NCBI GenBank assembly: GCA_004297725.1 | Contig: SCUS01000086.1 | Span: forward strand, 1 to 37,982 | From: Myxococcaceae bacterium | Lineage (GTDB): Bacteria; Myxococcota_A; Polyangia; Polyangiales; Ga0077539 | Direction of reading: 5' to 3' | Length of the DNA stretch: 37,982 nt | Shown: piece after piece, positions 27,821 to 35,259 of the stretch | Layout: every line of letters starts with the position of its first letter | Numbering within the stretch: the first letter of the stretch is position 1 | Notes under the pieces: generated by a model | Told to the model about the DNA's origin: nothing | The model's input: the letters and a program-made list of their open reading frames with translations, nothing else | The model's database searches: none | Program-made: the position numbers and the translations under genes

Positions 27821-30397
27821 TCAGCGAACGAGGAGCTGCACGTAGCGGCTCTTGCTGGCGGCGCTGGAGGGGTAGACGGCGCTCGTCCAGTAGAGCCCGT
27901 TGGCGTTGCAGGGCCAGGTGCCCGGGGTGCACGCCGCGAAGGTCAGCGTGGCGCGGTTGAGCATGCCGTTGTCGTAGCTGGTCCAGTCGCCGGCGCAGCC
28001 CACGCAGTTGCCGGCGCCGAAGACCCACCAGGACGGGCCCGCGGCGAAGTCGAGGAAGCTGTTCTCGTTGCTGCCGGTGGTGGCGCAGCCGCCGGTGGGG
28101 CCGCCTCCGTTGACGTCGAGGCCGCGCACCGTGAAGCCGAGGCCGCGGCGCTGGGTGTCGGTCAGGTTCGACGAGACGAAGTCCGCGCCGGAGCGCGTCC
28201 AGGTGGTGGCGCACAGCGGCGACACCAGGCTCGTCACGTAGGCCGCGAAGCTCGCGCTGCCCGACATCATCGCGCGGAACCCGAAGTGGTACTCGTCCGT
28301 GACCACCAGCAGGTCGCGCCCGTTGACCCTCGCGTACGCGGGGCTCTTGAAGTCGTCGGTCGCGCGCGCGGCGAGCGTCCCGAAGGTGGTGGCGTCGGTG
28401 AAGACCGTGTCGGTGTTCCAGCGGCGGGTGTCCGTCGGGGAGGTGTTGTAGACGGTGCCCACGAGGGTCCAGCCGCCGCCGTCGGTGGTCATGTCGCAGT
28501 ACGCGTCGAAGGCCGCCGCCCCAGTGCCCACGCCGTCCGGGTCGACGCTGTACACCCCGCTCGCCAGCGCCGGAAAGCGCGTGTGGATCGCCGCGCAGCT
28601 CGCCATCGCCCCGCACGCCCCGGCCACGCAGGCGCTGCCCCCGGTGCAGGCGCGAGCGCACACCCCGCAGTTCGAGTCGCTGGTGCGCGTGTCGACCTCG
28701 CAGCCGTTGCTCGCGACCCCGTCGCAGTCGGCGTAGCCGGTGTTGCACGCGGCCACGGTGCAGCCTCCCGCCGCGCAGGCTGCCGTGGCGTTGGGCAGCG
28801 AGCACGCCCGGCCGCAGGCGCCGCAGTGGGTGACGGTGGTGCGGGTGTCGACCTCGCAGCCGTTGCCCGCCATCCCGTCGCAGTTGCCGTAGCCCGTGTT
28901 GCAGGCCCCGAGCACGCACGCGCTCGCCGCGCAGCTCGCCGAGGCGTTGGCGAAGGAGCACGCCGTCCCGCAGGCCCCGCAGTGCGCGGTGCTGGTGCGG
29001 GTGTCGACCTCGCAGCCGTTGCTCGCCATGCCGTCGCAGTTGCCGTAGCCCGCGGCGCAGGTGGCCACGGCGCAGACCGATCCAGAGCACTGGGCGCTGG
29101 CGTTGGCGAGGGTGCAGGTGCGGCCGCAGCCGCCGCAGTGGGTCGCGCTGGTGCGGGTGTCGACCTCGCAGCCGTTGGACGCGACGCCGTCGCACTCCGC
29201 GAAGCCCGCGGTGCAGGTGAGGGCGCACATCCCCGTGGCGCAGGCCGGGACGGCGTTGGGAGCGCCCGAGCAGGCCATGCCGCAGGTTCCGCAGTGGGAG
29301 ACGCTGGTGCGGGTGTCGGTCTCGCAGCCGTTGGGCGCGTTGCCGTCGCAGTCGCCGAAGCCCGCGGTGCAGGCCGCGATGGCGCAGGCGCCCGCGGTGC
29401 AGGCCGCCGTCGCGTTGGCCAGGGAGCACGCGCCGCCGCAGCGGCCGCAGTGGGAGAGGCTGGTGTTGAGGTTCACCTCGCAGCCGTCGGCGGGGTTCAT
29501 GTTGCAGTCGGCGAAGCCCGCGTTGCAGGTGAAGCCGCAGGCTCCGGCGGCGCAGGTGCTGGTCGCGTTGGCGCGCGTCGGGCAGGCCGCGTTGCAGGCG
29601 CCGCAGTGGGCGAGGTCGCTCTGGGTGTTGGCCTCGCAGCCGTCGCCCGCGGAGGCGTTGCAGTCCGCGAAGGGCGCGGTGCACGCGCCCACCGCGCAGC
29701 TCCCGTTGAGGCACGCGGCGGCGGCGTTGGGGACCATGCACCGGCGGTCGCAGGCGCCGCAGGCGGCGGTGTTGGACTGGGTGTCGACGCAGGCGCCGGA
29801 GCAGCAGGTCTGCGCCGAGGGGCAGGCGCGGGTGGGGGAGCAGCCGGTGACGCAGAGGTTGCCCACGCAGAGGTTGCCGGGGGGGCAGTGCTCGTCGGTG
29901 ACGCAGTCGACGCAGGCGCGGGTGGCGGTGTCGCAGCGGCGCGAGGAGGTCCCGGCGTCGGAGGCGGAGGCGCAGGCCTCGTCGGAGCGGCAGCCGGGGG
30001 CGCAGGTGTTGCTCGCGGCGACGCAGTACTGGCCCGTCGGGCAGGTGTCGGCGGAGGCGAGGCACTGCACGCAGGCGCCGGTGGCGGTGTCACAGACGGC
30101 GCCTCCGGCGTTGCCCGCGCAGTCGGCGTTGGTGGCGCAGCGGAAGGGCACGTCGACCGGGGCGACGTCGGGGGCGTCGGGGGTGACGTCGGGGGCGACG
30201 TCGAGGGCGACGTCGGGGGTGACATCGACGGGGACGTCGAGGCCGCCGTCGAGGGCCGGGGCGTCGAGATCGGGGCGGTCGCTGACGGCGACGTCGGGGA
30301 GGGCGCCGTCGGAGGGGCCTCCCACGACGGAGCTGCCGGTCGAACAAGCGGCCGTAGCGAGGAGCGCGAGGGCCAAGGGGGAAGTGAGGTGACGCAT
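27821..30397 (-). CDS. Cys-repeat lipoprotein with C-terminal fibrinogen-like domain
   Basis: 858 residues from ATG 30397; a longer in-frame start exists at 30415 but MRHLTSPLALALLATAAC is the signal (Cys18). An Asp/Val/Pro linker (about 30-90) leads into Cys-rich pairs (CATNADCAGNAGGAVCD.., CCSGACVDTQ..), then seven 52-residue modules NGCEVDTRTS..HCGACG. These follow a strict 156-bp DNA period. The last 240 residues begin GVYSVDPDGVGT..FDAYCDMTTDGGGWTLVG, the start of a fibrinogen-C-terminal-like (FReD) lectin fold, and contain WTSYDNGMLNRAT and SAASKSRYVQLLVR. A surface adhesin with a disulfide-rich stalk is the best reading. It is divergent from the kinase gene. Confidence 0.86.
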   Translation of the reverse strand: MRHLTSPLALALLATAACSTGSSVVGGPSDGALPDVAVSDRPDLDAPALDGGLDVPVDVTPDVALDVAPDVTPDAPDVAPVDVPFRCATNADCAGNAGGAVCDTATGACVQCLASADTCPTGQYCVAASNTCAPGCRSDEACASASDAGTSSRRCDTATRACVDCVTDEHCPPGNLCVGNLCVTGCSPTRACPSAQTCCSGACVDTQSNTAACGACDRRCMVPNAAAACLNGSCAVGACTAPFADCNASAGDGCEANTQSDLAHCGACNAACPTRANATSTCAAGACGFTCNAGFADCNMNPADGCEVNLNTSLSHCGRCGGACSLANATAACTAGACAIAACTAGFGDCDGNAPNGCETDTRTSVSHCGTCGMACSGAPNAVPACATGMCALTCTAGFAECDGVASNGCEVDTRTSATHCGGCGRTCTLANASAQCSGSVCAVATCAAGYGNCDGMASNGCEVDTRTSTAHCGACGTACSFANASASCAASACVLGACNTGYGNCDGMAGNGCEVDTRTTVTHCGACGRACSLPNATAACAAGGCTVAACNTGYADCDGVASNGCEVDTRTSDSNCGVCARACTGGSACVAGACGAMASCAAIHTRFPALASGVYSVDPDGVGTGAAAFDAYCDMTTDGGGWTLVGTVYNTSPTDTRRWNTDTVFTDATTFGTLAARATDDFKSPAYARVNGRDLLVVTDEYHFGFRAMMSGSASFAAYVTSLVSPLCATTWTRSGADFVSSNLTDTQRRGLGFTVRGLDVNGGGPTGGCATTGSNENSFLDFAAGPSWWVFGAGNCVGCAGDWTSYDNGMLNRATLTFAACTPGTWPCNANGLYWTSAVYPSSAASKSRYVQLLVR
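28694..29650 (-). repeat. Seven 156-bp tandem coding repeats
   Basis: The conserved block coding NGCEV recurs near 28701, 28857, 29013, 29169, 29325, 29481 and 29637, that is every 155-157 bp. Units vary between the conserved Cys blocks, so they are old duplications, not a recent expansion. Confidence 0.8.
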
Positions 30398-30405
30398 GGA
30401 GGGCG

Positions 30406-30411
30406 ACGCTA
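30406..30411 (-). promoter_or_regulatory. Putative -10 (TAGCGT) for the fibrinogen-like lipoprotein
   Basis: GATAGCGTCGCC leads to ATG 30397 with 8 nt between hexamer and start. The same GATAGCGTCG block precedes the collagen-like gene at 33920. Confidence 0.45.
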
Positions 30412-30432
30412 TCACCGACCGCAGCCGGGGGT

Positions 30433-31947
30433 TTGACAGCGGTCACCCGGGCTGTGAAGAGTGCCGCGGCGACGGTGGCTGACGAAGCGACAACCCGGGC
30501 TCTCAATGACCGCTGGGACCTCATCGAGCCCATCGGAGACGGCGCCATGGGCGAGGTCTGGCGGGGTCGCCACAGGGTGCTGGGCCACGAGGCGGCCATC
30601 AAGCTGATGAAGCTGTCGGCGGCGAGGGACGAGAACCTCGTGGCCCGCTTCGTCAGGGAGGCGCGCATCGCGGCGCAGCTCAGGCACCGGCACGTCGCCC
30701 GGGTCGAGGACTTCGGCACCACCCCGGACGGGCGACCCTTCCTGGTGATGGAGCTGCTCAAGGGAGAGTCCCTGGAGGAGAGGCTCCAGGCGCACGGGAA
30801 GGTCGATCCCTACCTGGCGCTGACGGTGGCGAGGCACGTGGGCGCGGCCTGCGACGCGGCGCACGCGGCGGGCATCGTGCATCGCGACCTGAAGCCGTCG
30901 AACTGCTTCCTGGTGACCGAGGACGGCGCTCCGGTGGTGAAGGTCATCGACTTCGGCGTGGCGCGCTGGGCCGACGGGATGAAGCTCACCCAGCACGACG
31001 GCGACAGGGGTCCGATGCTGCTCGGGACGCCGTCGTACATGGCCCCGGAGCAGATCGCCGGGGACGCCAACATCGACGGCCGGGCGGACCTCTGGTCGCT
31101 GGCGGCGATGCTCTACGAGCTGCTCACCGGGAGGCTGCCCTTCGAGGCGAGCTCGCTGCCGGCGCTGTTCTTCGCGGTCACCACCGGGTCCGCGCCGCCT
31201 CCGTCGAGGTTCGCGCCCACGCTGGGAGCGGGCGTCGACCTCTGGGCGGCGAGGGCCTTCGTGCGCGAGCGCGAGGGGAGGTTTCCTACCGGGCACGCGC
31301 TCGCCGAGGGGCTCGCGGAGGCGCTGTCGTCCATGGCCATGGGGAGGGCGTCGCTGCCCGCCACGAGGGAGACCCCGATGGTCGCCGCGCCGACGGAGCG
31401 GGCCTTCCCTGCGGTCACCGCGCCGGAGCTGGTACGGCCGTCGTATCCAGGGGTGCCGGAGGCGCGCTCGACCTTCGACGCGGTCGAGCGGGCGAGCTCC
31501 TCGCCCTCCATGGCGCCCTCCCCGAAGAACCGGGCGACGCTGGTGGTCGCCCTCACCGCGGGACTGGTCGTCGGTCTGGGGGTCACCGCGTGGCTCAGCC
31601 AGCGCGAACCCGAGCCCCGACCCGTGCAGAGCGCTCCCGCAGTCGTACAGGCCGTCCCCCCAGCGGTGCAGGCGACTCCCGCGGTCGTGCAGGGCGCTCC
31701 AACAGGTGTGCAGGGCGCTCCAACAGGTGTGCAGGGCGCTCCAACAGTCGTACAGGGCGCTCCAGCAGGTATGCAGAGGGCGCCCGCGGTGGTGCAGGCT
31801 GCTCCCCGGCCGGTGGTCGCGGCGCCTCGTGCGCCTCGCGCGGTCGCTCCCTCCCACGTCGAGGCTCCCCCCGTGCTGCTCGCGCCCCCGACGATCTCCC
31901 CACCGCCCCGGCAGCCGCCGCGGGCCTACAACCCGGAAGAGCCATGA
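30433..31947 (+). CDS. PknB-type Ser/Thr protein kinase with one membrane helix
   Basis: 504 residues from TTG 30433; GTG 30454 is an equally possible start, 7 codons later. The kinase domain (28-300) is complete: Gly loop IGDGAMGEVW (34-43), Lys57, Glu in VREARIAAQL, catalytic IVHRDLKPSN with Asp152, DFG 173-175, activation segment GTPSYMAPEQ. A membrane helix (about 368-389) ends in WLSQR. The external tail (390-504) holds Gln/Ala/Pro repeats VVQGAPTG encoded by 21-bp tandem repeats and a Pro-rich end; no PASTA or other sensor is seen. Its stop overlaps the ATG of the following TPR protein (ATGA), so the two are coupled. Confidence 0.93.
   Translation: MTAVTRAVKSAAATVADEATTRALNDRWDLIEPIGDGAMGEVWRGRHRVLGHEAAIKLMKLSAARDENLVARFVREARIAAQLRHRHVARVEDFGTTPDGRPFLVMELLKGESLEERLQAHGKVDPYLALTVARHVGAACDAAHAAGIVHRDLKPSNCFLVTEDGAPVVKVIDFGVARWADGMKLTQHDGDRGPMLLGTPSYMAPEQIAGDANIDGRADLWSLAAMLYELLTGRLPFEASSLPALFFAVTTGSAPPPSRFAPTLGAGVDLWAARAFVREREGRFPTGHALAEGLAEALSSMAMGRASLPATRETPMVAAPTERAFPAVTAPELVRPSYPGVPEARSTFDAVERASSSPSMAPSPKNRATLVVALTAGLVVGLGVTAWLSQREPEPRPVQSAPAVVQAVPPAVQATPAVVQGAPTGVQGAPTGVQGAPTVVQGAPAGMQRAPAVVQAAPRPVVAAPRAPRAVAPSHVEAPPVLLAPPTISPPPRQPPRAYNPEEP
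31687..31770 (+). repeat. 21-bp tandem repeats in the kinase tail
   Basis: Four in-frame copies of a 21-bp unit (gtgcagggcgctccaacaggt and close variants), coding VQGAPTG/V heptads. Looser copies flank them. The first two copies are identical, which suggests recent slippage. Confidence 0.85.
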
Positions 31948-32969
31948 TCCGTCCGTCTGCAGTCCGCGTCGTGTTTCTGGGAGCGGCGCTCGCGCTGGCG
32001 GGTGGGCTCCGGCCTTCGGAGGCGGAGGCGCAGGTGGCGATGGACGGGCGCACGCTCTTCCAGCAGGGGAGGGCGGCCTACGACGGCCAGCGCTGGGAGG
32101 AGGCGCTCGGTCTCTTCCAGCAGTCGATGGCGGCGCTGCCCTCTCCCAACACCCGGCTGTACGTCGGGCGCTGTCTTCGGGCGCTGGGGCGCTTCGGCGA
32201 GGCCTGGCAGGAACTCTCTCGCGCGGCCACCGAGGCCAACGCGAGGAGGGCGCAGGAGCCTCGCTTCACGCCGACGGCGGAGGCCGCGCTGGCCGAGTCG
32301 ATGGCGCTCACCGACCGCATCGCCTACGTGGTGGTGGAGGTTCCGAACGCGCCTCCGGGGACGACGGTGACGCTCAACGGGCGGGTGCTCTCCAACGAGG
32401 AGTTCAACACGCTGCTGGCGGTGGACGGCAACACCGCGGCGGTGGAGGCCGTGGCGCCGGGGGTGGTTCCGTATCGTGGGACGAGCCAGGTGACGGCGGG
32501 GCATCAGGCGCGCTTCGTGGTGCGCTTCGGGGCGCCCGACTCCCCGGTGTCGGCCACGGAGTCCCAGCCCATGGTGACCCTGGTGCAGTCGGGGGTGAAC
32601 CGCCCGACGCTGGTCTCCACCGGCGGCGGATGGAGCCCGTGGCGCTCGGTGGGTCTGACGGCGCTGGGCGTCGGCGTGGCGCTGGGCATCGGTGGGGCGA
32701 TCACCGGGGTGATGGCGCAGTCCAACGAGAGCACGCTGATCGAGCAGTGCGGCGGCGGCTGCGGCGCGGGCATCACGGCCGAGCAGCGGGCGCTGGTGAG
32801 CGATGGAAACACCCTGGTGACCGCCACCAACGCGCTGTGGATCTCGGGGGGTGTGCTCGCCGCGGCGGGGCTGGTGACCTTCCTGGTGGCGGGCGGACGG
32901 AGCGACGAGGTGTTCACCCCGACGCTGGCGGTGGGCCTCGGGACGGTGAGCCTGCGCGGGAGGTTCTGA
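31944..32969 (+). CDS. Exported TPR protein with PEGA-like domain, partner of the kinase
   Basis: 341 residues from ATG 31944, overlapping the kinase stop by 4 nt. Signal peptide (1-29, AEA), then TPR-like helices (36-100: FQQGRAAYDGQRWEEALGLFQQSMAALPSPNTRLYVGRC). A beta-rich stretch (127-195: YVVVEVPNAPPGTTVTLNGRVLSNEEF..) resembles PEGA domains. Two hydrophobic segments follow (about 234-257 and 297-316) flanking a QCGGGCGAG loop. Such TPR/PEGA proteins often follow Pkn kinases in Polyangia, in my experience. It may be a periplasmic partner or readout of the kinase tail; the link is inferred from coupling only. Confidence 0.82.
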   Translation: MIRPSAVRVVFLGAALALAGGLRPSEAEAQVAMDGRTLFQQGRAAYDGQRWEEALGLFQQSMAALPSPNTRLYVGRCLRALGRFGEAWQELSRAATEANARRAQEPRFTPTAEAALAESMALTDRIAYVVVEVPNAPPGTTVTLNGRVLSNEEFNTLLAVDGNTAAVEAVAPGVVPYRGTSQVTAGHQARFVVRFGAPDSPVSATESQPMVTLVQSGVNRPTLVSTGGGWSPWRSVGLTALGVGVALGIGGAITGVMAQSNESTLIEQCGGGCGAGITAEQRALVSDGNTLVTATNALWISGGVLAAAGLVTFLVAGGRSDEVFTPTLAVGLGTVSLRGRF

Positions 32970-32982
32970 GAGAGGGGGGGAA

Positions 32983-33172
32983 GGGGGATGCGTCGAGGGT
33001 CGGCCCCCTCACCGCGCTGCCGCGCGCCCTCACCCCCGCGGGGCGGGGGCAAGGGCTCCGACGTCTTCAGTCTGAGCGTGAACCTGGCAGCTACCTGAGC
33101 CCTCACCCCCGCTCCGCGGGGGTGAGGGCGCGCGGCAGCGCGGTGAGGGGGCCGACCCACGACGCATCCCCC
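32983..33172. repeat. 190-bp foldback element (76-bp inverted repeats)
   Basis: Arms 32983-33058 and 33097-33172 are inverted copies differing at 4 of 76 positions, around a 38-nt spacer. Each arm also contains an internal C/G-rich palindrome. It fills most of the 232-nt gap between convergent genes. A partial relative of the arm sits at the right edge of the window (37949-37982), so the element belongs to a dispersed family. No coding capacity; it could be a MITE-like element and also act as terminator. Confidence 0.85.
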
Positions 33173-33201
33173 GGTAGGACAACCAATCTGCTGCGATCGC
33201 C

Positions 33202-33846
33202 CTATCGAGGGCACGGGCGGGAGCGCGCCGCCGCGAGGCCCTGGTCGACGTAGGCCCGCACGCGCTCCATCCACTCCTCGCTCAGCGCGGCCTCGCTGAG
33301 CTGCATCGCGCCGAGCAGCACCCGCGTCCCGTCGGGCGCCCGCCCGAGGCGCAGCCGATACGCGGGCTGGTACTCCATCCCCGGCACGACGCACTCGTCG
33401 CCGCTGCACTCCAGGCTCTCGTTGTCCGCGGCCTGCTGCACCGCCTCGCGCAGCCTGGCGCGCAGGGCAGCGTCGCGAGCCGCGGCGGCGCCGCACAGCC
33501 GCCGGGTCGATCGGCGCACCCCCGAGCGCCCGCTGGGCGACGCCTCGAGGTAGGTCACCAACACCACGCCGTGCGCCGGGTCGATGTGGGCCGAGAGCTC
33601 GACGCTGCCGCTCGCGAGGCCGCGCACCAGCGCCGCGTCGGGCGACGGGGGCGGTGGGACGTCCACCGCCACGGGAACATCGACCGCCGAGGGGACATCG
33701 ACCGCCGCGGGAACATCGACCGCGACGGGAACATCGACGGTCACGGGGCGGACGACCGCGGCCTCGACGGGCGGACCCTGATGCTGACGACGGCCGCACG
33801 CCGGGAGCAGCGCGAGAAGGAGGATCGCGGGACGCAGGGTGTTCAT
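33202..33846 (-). CDS. Small lipoprotein with VDVP repeat linker
   Basis: 214 residues. Signal peptide with lipobox LPAC (Cys17), then a linker of six-residue repeats (VAVDVP, AAVDVP, SAVDVP; about 35-65) encoded by 18-bp DNA repeats. The C-terminal domain (70-214) is predicted alpha/beta (SVELSAHIDPAHGVVLVTYLEAS.., LRARLREAVQQAADNESLECSGDECVVPGMEYQPAYRLRLG). It has one Cys pair (ECSGDEC) and no family I recognise. Presumably periplasmic or surface; function unknown. It is divergent from the collagen-like gene, with about 110 nt between them. Confidence 0.78.
   Translation of the reverse strand: MNTLRPAILLLALLPACGRRQHQGPPVEAAVVRPVTVDVPVAVDVPAAVDVPSAVDVPVAVDVPPPPSPDAALVRGLASGSVELSAHIDPAHGVVLVTYLEASPSGRSGVRRSTRRLCGAAAARDAALRARLREAVQQAADNESLECSGDECVVPGMEYQPAYRLRLGRAPDGTRVLLGAMQLSEAALSEEWMERVRAYVDQGLAAARSRPCPR
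33673..33744 (-). repeat. 18-bp tandem repeats encoding the VDVP linker
   Basis: Four in-frame 18-bp copies around gggaacatcgaccgc(c/g). They give six-residue xAVDVP repeats. Same period and residue theme as the repeats at 27550, but a different DNA sequence. Confidence 0.8.
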
Positions 33847-33920
33847 CGTGGGCTGTGTGTACCGCAGCGGAGGGGTGCCTTGGGTCGACGGGTGCGTTGA
33901 CGCTCTCGACGGCGGGGCGA

Positions 33921-33926
33921 TAGCGT
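33921..33926 (+). promoter_or_regulatory. Putative -10 (TAGCGT) for the collagen-like gene
   Basis: GATAGCGTCGGCG, about 33 nt before ATG 33960. The leader includes GGAAGGCGAGGA, so this member of the family has a conventional ribosome binding site. Confidence 0.45.
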
Positions 33927-33959
33927 CGGCGCTCCACCGGGCGGAAGGCGAGGACAGCG

Positions 33960-34997
33960 ATGAACCGTAGGCGATGGACGATCGGGGCGGCGGTTCTCGG
34001 GGCGGCGTGCGCGCTGCCCATGGTGGCGGCGGCGCAGGTGCCGACGACGATGATCCACCAGGGGCGGCTGCTCGACCGCGCGGGCGCGCCGGTGAGCGGG
34101 TCGCAGTCGGTGACCTACCGGCTCTACGACGCCGCCACCGGGGGCTCCGCGGTGTGGACCGAGGCGCTCACCGTGACGCTCGACGAGGGCTACTTCTCCA
34201 CGCAGCTCGGGGCGACGACCCCGTTGACCCCGGCGGTGTTCTCGGGGCGAACGCGCTACCTCGGGGTGACCGTCGGTACCGACGCCGAGATGACGCCGAG
34301 GGAGCCCATCGGGAGCGTTCCGTACGCGCTGGTGGCGGGCAACGTGGTGGGGGACATCACCCCGTCGAGCATCACGGTCAACGGCACCACCGTGGTCGAC
34401 TCGATGGGCCGGTGGACGGGCCCCGGCATGGGCACCCCGGGACCCACGGGACCTGCAGGACCCGCGGGACCGGCGGGACCGACCGGGCCGATGGGCGCCG
34501 CAGGGCCGGCGGGTCCGACCGGACCGATGGGGCCTGCCGGGCCGATCGGTCCTGCGGGGCCGAGAGGGCCGGCGCCTGCGCTGTTCAGCGTGACGCAGGC
34601 GGGGCCCATCACGGCGCGCTCGGCGCTCTGGCAGGACGTCCCCGGGACCACCGTGATGGTCAACGTCCCCGAGGCGGGCACGGCCGACCTCGAGGCCTAC
34701 GGCTCGGTCACCGGCAGCGGCGGCTCGACGGCGTACACCCACTGCGGCTTCCGCTTCGTGATCGGCTCGATCGCCTACGGCAACGGCACCTGGGGCGACG
34801 TCCTCGTGGGCGTGGCGCGAGGCGGCACCGGGACCTCCGGGTGGTGGCAGCACTGGTCCATGCGACGCCAGGTGTCGCTCGCGCCGGGCGCCTACGCCGT
34901 GAAGCTACAGATCACCGGCTGGGACGGCTCGGACGCCGGATGCCTGCTGGACGGCGAGGACTACAGCCGCGCCCGACTCAACATCACCGTGCGCTGA
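33960..34997 (+). CDS. Exported protein with collagen-like Gly-X-Y stretch
   Basis: 345 residues. Signal peptide 1-25 (VAAAQ). Residues 26-150 form a beta-rich head (MIHQGRLLDRAGAPVSGSQSVTYRLYD.., YFSTQLG, RYLGVTVGTDAEMTPREPIGSVPYALVA), a domain often found in front of collagen-like or tail-fibre-like repeats in these bacteria. About 16 perfect Gly-X-Y triplets (158-206, mostly GPA/GPT/GPM/GPI) follow. The C-terminal 135 residues are a beta domain with two Cys (HCGFRF, DAGCLLDGED) that could serve as trimerisation head. Likely a secreted trimeric rod; function unknown. The ribosome binding site GGAAGG supports this start. It ends 13 nt from the convergent DUF3820 gene. Confidence 0.85.
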   Translation: MNRRRWTIGAAVLGAACALPMVAAAQVPTTMIHQGRLLDRAGAPVSGSQSVTYRLYDAATGGSAVWTEALTVTLDEGYFSTQLGATTPLTPAVFSGRTRYLGVTVGTDAEMTPREPIGSVPYALVAGNVVGDITPSSITVNGTTVVDSMGRWTGPGMGTPGPTGPAGPAGPAGPTGPMGAAGPAGPTGPMGPAGPIGPAGPRGPAPALFSVTQAGPITARSALWQDVPGTTVMVNVPEAGTADLEAYGSVTGSGGSTAYTHCGFRFVIGSIAYGNGTWGDVLVGVARGGTGTSGWWQHWSMRRQVSLAPGAYAVKLQITGWDGSDAGCLLDGEDYSRARLNITVR

Positions 34998-35010
34998 GCC
35001 TCTCACTCCC

Positions 35011-35241
35011 TCAACGGATCTTCTCGAACAGGTACTCCAGCCCGTTCACTTTGATCTCGTGCACGATGGCCAGCATCTTCCCCAGCTCGCTCTTGGGGAA
35101 GCCCTGGCGCGCCATCCACACCACGTAGGGCTCTGGCAGCTCGACCAGAAGCATCCCCTGGTGCTTGCCATAGGGCATCCGGGTGCGGGCCAGCTTCAGC
35201 AGGTAGGCCTGATCGCGGGTGAGGGGCTTGTCGTCGGGCAT
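35011..35241 (-). CDS. DUF3820 family protein
   Basis: 76 residues, the whole family domain: MPYGKHQGMLLVELPEPYVVWMARQGFPKSELGKML and EIKVNGLEYLF. This is the small domain (putative quorum-sensing-regulated factor, as named in Pfam) found widely in Proteobacteria; biochemical role unknown. It is 18 nt downstream of the membrane-protein gene on the same strand, so likely co-transcribed. Confidence 0.88.
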   Translation of the reverse strand: MPDDKPLTRDQAYLLKLARTRMPYGKHQGMLLVELPEPYVVWMARQGFPKSELGKMLAIVHEIKVNGLEYLFEKIR

Positions 35242-35259
35242 CGCTGGGGGGGACTTCCG

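Noticed and set aside
28694..29650. CRISPR-like periodicity
   Set aside because: The 156-bp period is within a reading frame and encodes Cys modules. Units are far too long and there are no spacers.
27665..30436. Plus-strand frame of over 900 codons opposite the fibrinogen-like lipoprotein
   Set aside because: Ala/Val/Gly/Arg-biased with no domain; an effect of extreme GC at third positions. The minus strand carries a signal peptide, Cys modules and a known domain.
30433..30438. TTGACA as a -35 promoter element
   Set aside because: No -10 lies 16-18 nt downstream in the plus direction, and the hexamer may instead contain the kinase start codon.
32983..33172. Insertion sequence
   Set aside because: Inverted arms are present but there is no transposase frame between them (38-nt spacer) and no clear target duplication.
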